Part shown: positions 27,084 to 34,778 of the stretch, piece by piece | Layout of the letters: every line of letters begins with the position of its first letter | How positions within the stretch are numbered: position 1 is the first letter of the stretch | Assembly (NCBI GenBank): GCA_002439875.1 | Contig: DJQB01000002.1 | Span: 140,336-204,335, forward strand | Direction of reading: 5' to 3' | Length of the DNA: 64,000 nucleotides | Origin: Bacteroidales bacterium UBA6397 | Lineage (GTDB): Bacteria; Bacteroidota; Bacteroidia; Bacteroidales; UBA932 | Translations under genes and position numbers: made by a program | Notes under the pieces: generated by a model | The model's input: only the letters and a program-made list of their open reading frames with translations | Database searches by the model: none | Told to the model about the DNA's origin: nothing

Positions 27084-28250
27084 ATGAAACGTGTATTATC
27101 ATTTTTGCTGCTGGCCTGCATCGCTTTGGTGTCAGGCGCGCAGGTTAAGGTGAACTGTGGACCTTATCTTCAGAATGTCACAGAGAACAGTTTCACTGTG
27201 GTGTGGACCACGAACGGCCCGGCCGTCGGCTGGATTGAACTCGCCCCGAATGACGGAACTAATTTCTACAATGTCGAGAGGCCTAAATATTTCGACCTCA
27301 GGGGAATGGGCAGAAAGCCGATCGGCACCCTTCACAAGGTGACTGTCTCCGGCCTGAAGCCGGGTACCACCTACAGGTATCGTGTGATGTGTCAGGGTGT
27401 GATCTCCGCCGAGAACAGAGCCAGAATCCTCTACGACGAGGGTTACGGGCTCGACCTCAAGAAAAGGCCTACGAAAGTGACCACCAAGGCCCTTGATTAT
27501 GACAAGGTCAAGTTCGCGGTTGTGAATGACATGCACGAGCACGATTCCGTGATGCAGGTCCTTTTCAAGGATGCCAAGGGCAAGTATGACTTCGTCTGCT
27601 TCAACGGTGACATGACCTCTGCTGTGGACAGCGTGGCCGAGATCCGCATGCATTACATGAACACCGCGTCAAAGCTTTTCGCTTCAGACACTCCGCTCTA
27701 TCTCTGCCGAGGCAATCACGAGTACAGAGGCAACGATGCCGTCAAGTACCTTGACTATTACCAGACTTCTACCGGAAGGACATATTACACAGCCTCTTAT
27801 GGAAAATATTTCTTCCTGTTCCTTGATTCCGGAGAGGACAAGGTTGACAGTGACATCAGGAATCTTAACATCATGATCACCGAGGATTACATAAAGGAGG
27901 AGGCCGAATGGCTGAAAGGTGTCGTGGCGAGCGATGAATATAAAAACGCTGTGACGAGGATAGCGTTCTGCCATATTCCTCCGTCAGACAAGGGGTGGCA
28001 CGGCAATGTGATGGTCAGCAAGTATTTCGTGCCGACTTTGAACGGTACTGGCCTTGACCTGATGCTCTGTGCCCATATTCATAAATACCGCTTCAACGAG
28101 GCGAACACCATCGGGGCGGATTTCCCTGTTCTCTGCAACGCCAACAGGCAACGCATCGACGCAGTGGTTGACAAGAGCGGCATTAGCCTGGACTTCTTCG
28201 ATGAGACTGGAACCAAGATCAAGAGTATGAAGTTCGACAAGAAAAAGTAG
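27084..28250 (+). CDS. Secreted metallophosphoesterase with N-terminal FN3-like domain
   Basis: 388-residue exported phosphoesterase (signal peptide ending VSGAQ; start at ATG 27084). Residues about 20-125 form a fibronectin-like domain typical of purple acid phosphatase relatives (CGPYLQNVTENSFTVVWTT ... LKPGTTYRYRV). The calcineurin-like domain shows the metal-site blocks VNDMHEHD (first block, slightly atypical), FNGDMTS, CRGNHEYRG, FCHIPP and LCAHIHKYRF. It probably removes phosphate from an extracytoplasmic organic phosphate. It is 13 bases behind mtlD, so a phosphorylated polyol is a possible but unproven substrate. Two hairpins follow. Confidence 0.85.
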   Translation: MKRVLSFLLLACIALVSGAQVKVNCGPYLQNVTENSFTVVWTTNGPAVGWIELAPNDGTNFYNVERPKYFDLRGMGRKPIGTLHKVTVSGLKPGTTYRYRVMCQGVISAENRARILYDEGYGLDLKKRPTKVTTKALDYDKVKFAVVNDMHEHDSVMQVLFKDAKGKYDFVCFNGDMTSAVDSVAEIRMHYMNTASKLFASDTPLYLCRGNHEYRGNDAVKYLDYYQTSTGRTYYTASYGKYFFLFLDSGEDKVDSDIRNLNIMITEDYIKEEAEWLKGVVASDEYKNAVTRIAFCHIPPSDKGWHGNVMVSKYFVPTLNGTGLDLMLCAHIHKYRFNEANTIGADFPVLCNANRQRIDAVVDKSGISLDFFDETGTKIKSMKFDKKK

Positions 28251-28271
28251 TCTGAATATGCCGTGTGAATA

Positions 28272-28298
28272 TTTTGTTAAACGGCGCGTTTAACAAAA
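28272..28298. terminator. Hairpin behind the metallophosphoesterase gene
   Basis: TTTTGTTAAACG and CGTTTAACAAAA form an AT-rich 12-base-pair stem with a tiny loop and A/T tracts on both sides; a weak intrinsic terminator or processing site. Confidence 0.5.
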
Positions 28299-28316
28299 AA
28301 CTATAGATGACAGAAA

Positions 28317-28357
28317 CAAGAAAGGGTGACCGCTGATTGTGCGGTCACCCTTTCTTG
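28317..28357. terminator. Strong hairpin between convergent genes
   Basis: CAAGAAAGGGTGACCGC and its exact complement GCGGTCACCCTTTCTTG form a 17-base-pair stem with a 7-base loop. It sits between the convergent metallophosphoesterase and SGNH hydrolase genes and probably ends both transcripts. Confidence 0.75.
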
Positions 28358-28379
28358 TGGTAGTATAATATTCAGTGAA

Positions 28380-29471
28380 TTATTTTATTCCGTACTTCTT
28401 CAGGATCTTTTTGATCGGCTTTTCGATTGACTTGGCCCAGAGGGTGTAGCCGTAGTCAGAAGGGTGGACCCCATCGACAGTGGCTTCGTGATCCTTTGAT
28501 GTGGCGCAGGTTGTCTTGATGTAGTAGACATTCTTGTACTTCTTCACGGCGATGTCCATGAGGCTGTCTGCCATCGCGGTCTTTACACGCTCGTTGTTGT
28601 CCCTGTCTGTGTTGAAGTTGCGGTACTCACGGTAGATGGTCCGCTGGAAGATCAATGGGATGTCAGGATGAGCCTTTTGTATCCTCTCAATGAAAGGGAA
28701 GAGCCTTTCTTTGATCATCGGGGCTTCCGGGTTGGAGAATCCATCGAACACGAGCGCATCCACGTCAGCGGCGCAGAGCACATCGGCGAAATAAGTCTGG
28801 AGCTTGCTGTTGCCTGAGCATCCGAGGCTGAGGAACTGAAGTCCGGTCATGCGGCTCAGCTGGTCAGGATAGGACATTCCGGCTCTGGAAGTGCTGGTTC
28901 CGTGCGTGAAGCTTGAACCGAATATTCCGATTCTGTGGCGGAAAGGGTTGTCGATCGCTTCGATGGTGGCGTTTTTCTCAGTCCCGATCTTGATTGAGGA
29001 TTCCTCGCTGAATACAGGCAGGTAGAGAAGGCACTCGTGCATGGTTCCGTCCATGTCCTTGATGAGGGTCACATTGTCGTCAGGCTTGTTGTCCTTGGAC
29101 ACAGCCGATGCGGCCCAGAGCCATTTGCCGTCTTTCCTGATGTAGAGGTCGTAGCCACGTGCTGATAGCCCACCGGTGTTGACAGGAAAACTTCTGTCCA
29201 TGTACTTGGTCTTGATGGTGATGACCTTGGAGTCGGTCTTGAATGCCACCGAGAGGCCGGCGGACATCCTGACCTGCTTGTTCTCGCTCTTTGTGAACCC
29301 TTTGAACTTCACTGTGTCAACCCTGTGGTAAGGGTTCGGTGTGTCCGGCATGAGTTTGCCTACCATTGTGAGGTCGGAGGCCTCGGTGAAGTTGTACTCC
29401 ACCTTCTTGCTCTGTGCCGTCGCTGTGAAAACGGCAAGAGACAGCATCAGCGCTGCGGTTAATCTTTTCAT
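28380..29471 (-). CDS. Secreted SGNH/GDSL-family hydrolase
   Basis: 363-residue exported protein from the ATG at 29471 (signal peptide ending FTATAQ). The N-terminal half (to about 165) is a beta-sandwich that is often attached to SGNH esterases in Bacteroidota. The hydrolase half starts with GIFGSSFTHGTSTSRAGMSYP (nucleophile Ser block), continues with LGCSGNSKLQ (Gly/Asn block) and ends with the Asp-His pair DGVHPSDYGYTLWA. It is likely an esterase for acetylated or otherwise acylated glycans; the ligand is unknown. It stands alone between terminator hairpins and the nuclease remnant. Confidence 0.85.
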   Translation of the reverse strand: MKRLTAALMLSLAVFTATAQSKKVEYNFTEASDLTMVGKLMPDTPNPYHRVDTVKFKGFTKSENKQVRMSAGLSVAFKTDSKVITIKTKYMDRSFPVNTGGLSARGYDLYIRKDGKWLWAASAVSKDNKPDDNVTLIKDMDGTMHECLLYLPVFSEESSIKIGTEKNATIEAIDNPFRHRIGIFGSSFTHGTSTSRAGMSYPDQLSRMTGLQFLSLGCSGNSKLQTYFADVLCAADVDALVFDGFSNPEAPMIKERLFPFIERIQKAHPDIPLIFQRTIYREYRNFNTDRDNNERVKTAMADSLMDIAVKKYKNVYYIKTTCATSKDHEATVDGVHPSDYGYTLWAKSIEKPIKKILKKYGIK

Positions 29472-29525
29472 GATATTATTTAAGAAAATTTTGGTTTTGT
29501 CTTCCAAAACAAGAACGTGTCGAAT

Positions 29526-29960
29526 CTATTTGAGTGCCAAGAGCCGCTCGGCTGTCCAGTCAGCCAGTCCTTTGGCCTCTCCGTCCGCATAGCCTTTCTC
29601 GAAGCCCTTGCGCTCAGCAAATTCCCGCTGCGCCAGAATGTCCCACTCGTTCATCTTGTCAATCTTGTATTTAAGTTTCTTCTTCTTGTCGAACGCCGCC
29701 ACCTCGCACGCCTCGGCGAGCCGCCTGGAGATCCCTCCTGCCTCCTCGATCCACTCGGGGATTTTCAGGAAACCACCGCTGTTCATGAATATGTAGAACA
29801 GCCGGTCGGACTCCGTCACGCACTCCTCCAGCGTCTTGGTGAACAGCGCCAGCTCCACAAAGATAACACTAATTGTCTGATCCGCAACCATTCCGGTGCG
29901 TTTTTCGGCGAACCGCCAGTAGCAGATGAAGTGGTCGGAAGTGACGACATGATAGTGCAT
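29526..29960 (-). pseudogene. Remnant of an Rpn/PD-(D/E)XK family nuclease-transposase
   Basis: The C-terminal portion of a protein of the PDDEXK_2 / recombination-promoting nuclease family: HFICYWRFAEKRTG, ISVIFVELALFTKTLEEC, then a coiled, charged tail with Gly/Ala/Glu repeats (GFEKGYADGEAKGLADWTAERL). The conserved nuclease core normally N-terminal to this segment is missing. The frame can be extended upstream to 30107, but that part has no family character. Probably a decayed selfish nuclease; the fragment cannot be catalytic. Confidence 0.65.
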
Positions 29961-30135
29961 GCCCGATGATTGTAATTGCGCCGGACCTGCGTCGGAGAAT
30001 GACGAAATATGCCGAAAACGCTGCCTTGCGACGCCATTTGTCATTTTGCGGGAACGTTTTGGTGGGATTTTGCCGTTGTAAGTCGCTGCGGAAGGACTGG
30101 ACGGCAATATGATGTCGGGCGGAATATGGTAAGCA

Positions 30136-30163
30136 TATAACTTTGTTTTTTCGGCAAAGTTAT
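30136..30163. repeat. Inverted repeat of two facing -7-like elements
   Basis: ATAACTTTG (30136-30144) and CAAAGTTAT are complementary around a TTTTTTCGG spacer. Each arm contains TAACTTTG, the -7 promoter consensus, in opposite directions. It lies between the nuclease remnant and the terminator of the FN3 lipoprotein gene; no full -33 element is evident. Confidence 0.45.
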
Positions 30164-30246
30164 ATCACTCTGGAGACCGATGACAGTCGTGCTTTGTCGG
30201 ATGCTTACACACTACCTTTAGAGTGCTATGTCTGACATAAACAAAA

Positions 30247-30274
30247 AGAGACTGTGCCTATTTGGCACAGTCTC
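30247..30274 (-). terminator. Terminator of the FN3 lipoprotein gene
   Basis: GAGACTGTGCC and GGCACAGTCTC form an 11-base-pair stem with a 5-base loop, flanked by an A-rich tract at 30240-30246 that becomes a U tract on the minus-strand transcript. It lies 20 bases past the stop codon. Confidence 0.8.
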
Positions 30275-30293
30275 CCGGTTCGCAATATACTTT

Positions 30294-33200
30294 TTAGTAT
30301 GAAAGTACTTTTATCTGAATATTATCAAGATATAATCGATGCTGCGCCTTTCCCGGAGCGGTTTTATCATCCCTTGAGCCTCCGATCCCGATTCTGGAGC
30401 CAGGCTCGACATTATCAAGAGTAATGGTCACCCTCTTCCATTCTCGCTTCTCATGGATGTTGAATTTTTTCTCTTGTGAAACGGTCGCATTCTTTATGAA
30501 GTGAGATGCATCTACCTCACCTCCTGTAAGTACTTCAACTTTGGCGGTGAATGGATCTGGTTCCGCTTCCGTGTAAGGCGAAATGTCGAAAGAAACTTCA
30601 AGTTTCGCATTCCCACTCAGGCATGAGAGTGGTGGGGTGACGATTGTCCCGGTAAGGCTGGAGGCACCGATTTTGAGACTTCCCGGCTGTACGCATACCA
30701 CTCCAACCTTATTCGTCTCAACATTTTGCGCCCAAGAGTCCATCCTGGTTGACGGAATGTAATTCTTCAGAGTATTGAAAAGCCCCATATGGGTTCCTGG
30801 CTTACATCCGAATAGTTGTGCGTTCGTTGCTTCTGCGAATGGGTTCTCCCCCTCCAACTTATATATTGTGGCTGAGGAAGCACGCGTGTTTGAACTGTAT
30901 CCAGCAGTTCCATATACGGTTTCATAGCCGTAGTAGAACTGGCTGAAGTCTTCATAAAGGATAATATCACCGGCAGATGCGCTGGTGGCAGGGATCTCCT
31001 TTATCTTGGATTTGCCGGTCGTGGCTTTCAACACACCTTTTATATTCTTGGTGACATCGGTGATCTGGATAAAGTAATCTTTATCGGAATCCAGACCGGA
31101 TAAAGTGAAGGATGTTTGATAAGGGACCGGCCATGCGGAGGTTTTATAATTGTACATGGTTTCCTGCTTGCCATCATTCCAACTATTAGCAATCTTGCCG
31201 CCAGTGATATTGAACTTGGTGACGGCCTTTGTCAAAGCCTCATCTTTGAACACTTCTATTGTGTAGGAATCATCAATGTCCGCCAGTTTGTTCTCGAAGT
31301 TGTTCGCGGACCACTGGAATCCGATCTGAGACTCATTGGCAAAGACCAGTTTAGTCTTAATCTCGGCAACTGGCGCTGTCGTGGATATTGTTACGATGTT
31401 GGAGTACTCGGAAGAAGATTCACCGGCTATCGCCTTCACTCTGATGTCATATGAAGTGTCTGGCGTTAAATCTGCGATCTTGTACGATGTCTCTCCTGTC
31501 TCTTGGCTTGTCCATTCAGAAGCGGAGGTCTTTTTATATTCCACAACGTAGGACGCTGCGTCCTTGACAGGTTTCCAAGTTGCCGTGATAGACTTGTCAG
31601 CAGCCTCTGCAGTAACTACAGGAGCGTCAAGATGGACGCTTACTGAGCCGTACGAGATAACTTTGACAACAAGTTCGTCAAGGTACATTCTCTGTTGACT
31701 GCTTCCGGCGGAGCCGGTCTTCCTCACCGGACCGACAGCAATCCTTGAAGTTGCCGTGACGTTGTTCAATCTGACGCTGTAGGATTTCCACTCCTTTTTG
31801 TTTTCGAGTGTGAGTTCTTCAGATGAGGAACTGTTCACAGTCAAGACGTTCTGTGCGCCAATGGTTGAATTGCCAACATTCGTGACCTGAATGTCAAGAG
31901 GGTCGGGCGTCTTGTCACTTTCATAGTATGGACATGCCTTGAATGACACTTCCACAGTAGCAGTACCGCTCAAAGATGCGAGTTCAGGTGTGGCGATCTG
32001 GCAGGTGTATTTGCTTGCACCCAATTTCAGATGACCTGGACGCACGCACATATAACTGTTTTTAGGACCTTCATTAATGACTCCCCATGTTGAAAGGCGG
32101 GTGCTTGGAATCGCACTGGCAAGGGTATTGAACAATCCCATTTCGGTCGAGGCCTTTACAAGATACAAATCAGACCCCTGTGGATTTTCACCGGAAGCAG
32201 GGACAAGAGCTGTGGCGCTGGCCCTGCCGTTAGAGGAATATCCGGGACCTTTGTAAATATAGTCGCCTCCCCATATGAATTCGGAAAAGTCTTCCGCAAG
32301 AATAACATCGCCTACGGATGCCGGAGTATTGGAAATCTGCACAACATTGAAAGCTGTGGTCTCACCCTCGACAGGCTCGCTTGTGAGTTTTGTCTGCATG
32401 TCTGTGACCTTGAACCAGTACTTGGTACCGCTCTTCAGACCAGAGAACAAGAATGCCGGCTGGAATGAAGCGTAGATTTCGGAACTTTCAGGAATCTCCC
32501 ATGACACAACGAGTTTAGAGCAGGCTTGATCGGAATAAAGTTGAACATTATAAGGTCTTCTGGCATCTTTTGCTATAGATGTAAATTCGCTTTCCGACCA
32601 TTGGAAGATAAGTGTTGAAGATGTGGCGTAATGTAGTTTGGCTGTAGGAGCGACATCTTTAGGGATGACTGGACCTACTCCGACTTCAAATACTTTCGTG
32701 TCTGTCGTCTCGGCATAAACCCATTCGGAGCATACAATGCCCGAAGCCGCATTGTATTCGGCTCTTGCCCGCACATTGTACTGATCTCCTGTTCTCAGTT
32801 CATCGATGACAATTGAACCCTCCCCTGGTGTCTGCTCTTTTTCTTTGGCGACAGCGTCGGAGGTTGTGTTGATAAGTTGAAACCTGATCGTCGTTGCATT
32901 TTGTGAGCAAGCCTTGCTGTCATCATAGTTGAAAGCGAGTGCGGTTGCGGATGCGGAGGACTCATTGTAAGAGATGCCTTCCACAGCAGGGCTGTTCTTG
33001 TCAATAAATCCGACTCCAATCTCAAAAGGAGCAGGTTCCTCATTATAAGTAAGGTAAACCCAGTCAGAGAATACGGATCTGGCGTAGTTCGCTCTTATTC
33101 TTACATAGTATCGGCTGGATTTTCCAAGACCGGTGAAAGTTGTGGCGTTTTTGACTTTTACCTTTTCGTCGCTGTAAACGATGGTATGAGAGACACCATT

Positions 33201-33446
33201 GTCGTAGTTGTCACCATTGTTGAGTTCTGTGGTGAGTTGGATGGTCGCGCTGGTCGCTCCGGCCTCAATCATACTGGCATCATCCCAGTAGACCGAAATG
33301 GATGTTTCTGATGAATTTTCCTCATCATAAGTGAATTCCTTCGGCGCCGGTTTGGATGAGTCAATGCCAAAGTGCTCTTCTTCTTCACATCCTATAAAAA
33401 GAGAAGAAGCCAAGGCTACGGCCGCGAGGGCTTTAATGGATTTCAT
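30294..33446 (-). CDS. Large surface lipoprotein with FN3 domains and a duplicated module
   Basis: 1,050 residues, lipobox LFIGC, so anchored in the outer membrane. Residues about 35-370 and 600-825 hold fibronectin-III-like domains (for example VVTAEAADKSITATWKPV, SYDIRVKAIAGESSSEYSN). Two copies of another module of about 225 residues follow these, roughly at 378-605 and 826-1050. Each starts with DI/VIL-EDFS-F, has a GYSSN-RAS block, MGLFNTL...IPSTR, a PG-LK-GAS block, and ends YLD....KV.SY. The duplicated module looks like a beta-sandwich carbohydrate- or ligand-binding unit; I do not recognise it. No catalytic motif is visible. It is transcribed away from the SusC/D genes but lies in the same locus. 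TATTTTTG on the minus strand at 33589 to 33582 is a possible -7. Confidence 0.75.
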   Translation of the reverse strand: MKSIKALAAVALASSLFIGCEEEEHFGIDSSKPAPKEFTYDEENSSETSISVYWDDASMIEAGATSATIQLTTELNNGDNYDNGVSHTIVYSDEKVKVKNATTFTGLGKSSRYYVRIRANYARSVFSDWVYLTYNEEPAPFEIGVGFIDKNSPAVEGISYNESSASATALAFNYDDSKACSQNATTIRFQLINTTSDAVAKEKEQTPGEGSIVIDELRTGDQYNVRARAEYNAASGIVCSEWVYAETTDTKVFEVGVGPVIPKDVAPTAKLHYATSSTLIFQWSESEFTSIAKDARRPYNVQLYSDQACSKLVVSWEIPESSEIYASFQPAFLFSGLKSGTKYWFKVTDMQTKLTSEPVEGETTAFNVVQISNTPASVGDVILAEDFSEFIWGGDYIYKGPGYSSNGRASATALVPASGENPQGSDLYLVKASTEMGLFNTLASAIPSTRLSTWGVINEGPKNSYMCVRPGHLKLGASKYTCQIATPELASLSGTATVEVSFKACPYYESDKTPDPLDIQVTNVGNSTIGAQNVLTVNSSSSEELTLENKKEWKSYSVRLNNVTATSRIAVGPVRKTGSAGSSQQRMYLDELVVKVISYGSVSVHLDAPVVTAEAADKSITATWKPVKDAASYVVEYKKTSASEWTSQETGETSYKIADLTPDTSYDIRVKAIAGESSSEYSNIVTISTTAPVAEIKTKLVFANESQIGFQWSANNFENKLADIDDSYTIEVFKDEALTKAVTKFNITGGKIANSWNDGKQETMYNYKTSAWPVPYQTSFTLSGLDSDKDYFIQITDVTKNIKGVLKATTGKSKIKEIPATSASAGDIILYEDFSQFYYGYETVYGTAGYSSNTRASSATIYKLEGENPFAEATNAQLFGCKPGTHMGLFNTLKNYIPSTRMDSWAQNVETNKVGVVCVQPGSLKIGASSLTGTIVTPPLSCLSGNAKLEVSFDISPYTEAEPDPFTAKVEVLTGGEVDASHFIKNATVSQEKKFNIHEKREWKRVTITLDNVEPGSRIGIGGSRDDKTAPGKAQHRLYLDNIQIKVLSY

Positions 33447-33742
33447 ATTTTTCTTTAGTGATTGTTAGTTGAAAACTGTAAATACTAAAATATTAAGGCT
33501 ATGCTTCTTAAGCACCCTTAACAACCATCGGATGATGTAAGATGTCACTCGAAAGTGAACTTTATTTTCAGTTTGCCAAGACAAAAATATTCAAGTTAAA
33601 TGAGAAATGCAAGGTTATTGCCGATTTTTTTGTACTTTTGCAAATGTTTTCAAACGTTTTTAGGCGTAAGCCTGAATTTCTCGGTCCAGGTTTATCTATA
33701 TTATAAAAGGGTATATACGAGCTTGAATATTTGTGTCAAATT

Positions 33743-34570
33743 ATGAGAAAAGAATTAAGGATTTTATTTGTTATTGTGCTGTCCGTATGGGTGATAGACT
33801 TGTCTGCGCAGTCTCAGACAGTACAGTTTTTCGCACACCGTGCCAGCCGCTTCGAGTATGACGAGAACACTCTTCCCGCTTTCAAGGCTTGCTACGAAAA
33901 TGGAATAAGGGGCTTTGAAACGGACATCCGTATGAGCAAAGACGGACTGCTTGTCGTTAACCATGACGAGACCTTTGCCAGACTGACTTCATGCACAGGT
34001 GCGGTCGAGTCGATGACCTCAGATGAAATCCGCAAGTTAACTACTTTTCAAGGCAACAAAATTCTATTCCTTGATGAGTTGGTTGAATACCTTTCTGATA
34101 AGGACGGTCTCTACGTCGAGTTTGAAATGAAAACAAGCCCTGCGTCAAGTTATCCGGAAGCTCGTCTCCGCGAGTATTGCGATAAGCTTTACAAGGCTGT
34201 AATGGCGAAAAAACCGGAGCATTCCACTTACTTGTTCACTTCCAGCAGCAAGGATGCGCTGAATATGATGAGGAGACTTCATCCAGACGCGGACATGCTC
34301 ATGATCTTCAGCAAGCCTGTATGCGATGAGACCATCCAGATGGCTGAGGCGATGGGAATCAAGCGGATAGGCTGCAATATGAACGGAACCACGCGTTCGA
34401 TGGTGAAGAAAGCGAAGGAAGCGGGTTTGGCCGTTTCCCTTTGGCCTTCGAGGACTCCGGAGGATATTATGCTGGGCGTGTATCTCGGAGCGGAATATCT
34501 CTGTTGCGACAGAGCCATCGAGGTGAAGAAATTTTTGGACGAAAAGGCTTCTTTTGTAAAGTACAAATAA
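33743..34570 (+). CDS. Glycerophosphodiester phosphodiesterase, secreted
   Basis: 275 residues from the ATG at 33743, with a signal peptide ending SAQSQ. GDPD motifs: FFAHRASRFEYDENTLPAF (the usual HRG is HRA here), FETDIRMSKDG with the metal-binding Glu and Asp, VNHDETFAR with the second catalytic His, and YVEFEMK. The family hydrolyses glycerophosphodiesters to glycerol-3-phosphate and an alcohol; related proteins act on glycerophosphoinositol or teichoic acid. Its place just before SusC/SusD suggests it trims an imported or surface phosphodiester. TACTTTTG at 33633-33640 is a plausible -7 element. Confidence 0.9.
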   Translation: MRKELRILFVIVLSVWVIDLSAQSQTVQFFAHRASRFEYDENTLPAFKACYENGIRGFETDIRMSKDGLLVVNHDETFARLTSCTGAVESMTSDEIRKLTTFQGNKILFLDELVEYLSDKDGLYVEFEMKTSPASSYPEARLREYCDKLYKAVMAKKPEHSTYLFTSSSKDALNMMRRLHPDADMLMIFSKPVCDETIQMAEAMGIKRIGCNMNGTTRSMVKKAKEAGLAVSLWPSRTPEDIMLGVYLGAEYLCCDRAIEVKKFLDEKASFVKYK

Positions 34571-34571
34571 T

Positions 34572-34598
34572 TTTTGCTAAAGTCGCACTTTAGCAAAA
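34572..34598 (+). terminator. Terminator behind the GDPD gene
   Basis: TTTTGCTAAAGT and ACTTTAGCAAAA form a perfect 12-base-pair stem with a 3-base loop, immediately after the stop codon. The 3' side lacks a long U run, so termination may be partial and permit read-through into susC. Confidence 0.55.
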
Positions 34599-34727
34599 TC
34601 ATTGACAGTTTTAGTAGTACAATAATATTCATTATTAATTATAATCATTGATGCGAGAATAAAAGAACCACAATTACCTTGTAGACCATTGGAAATATTA
34701 CCTAAGATTTAGTTTGCCACAGAATCG

Positions 34728-34756
34728 TGAACCCTTTTCGGTTCAGGTAATTTTTT
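34728..34756 (+). promoter_or_regulatory. Terminator-like hairpin just upstream of SusC
   Basis: TGAACC (34728-34733) and GGTTCA (34740-34745) form a 6-base-pair stem followed after five bases by TTTTTT (34751-34756), 23 bases before the SusC start codon. The position fits a leader terminator or a translation-control hairpin; no leader peptide or ligand-binding fold is apparent. Confidence 0.4.
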
Positions 34757-34778
34757 ATTGAAATTTTTGATTGTTAAA

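Noticed and set aside
26126..27121. 331-codon open frame on the minus strand opposite mtlD
   Set aside because: Complete overlap with mtlD and the start of the metallophosphoesterase, no protein-family features.
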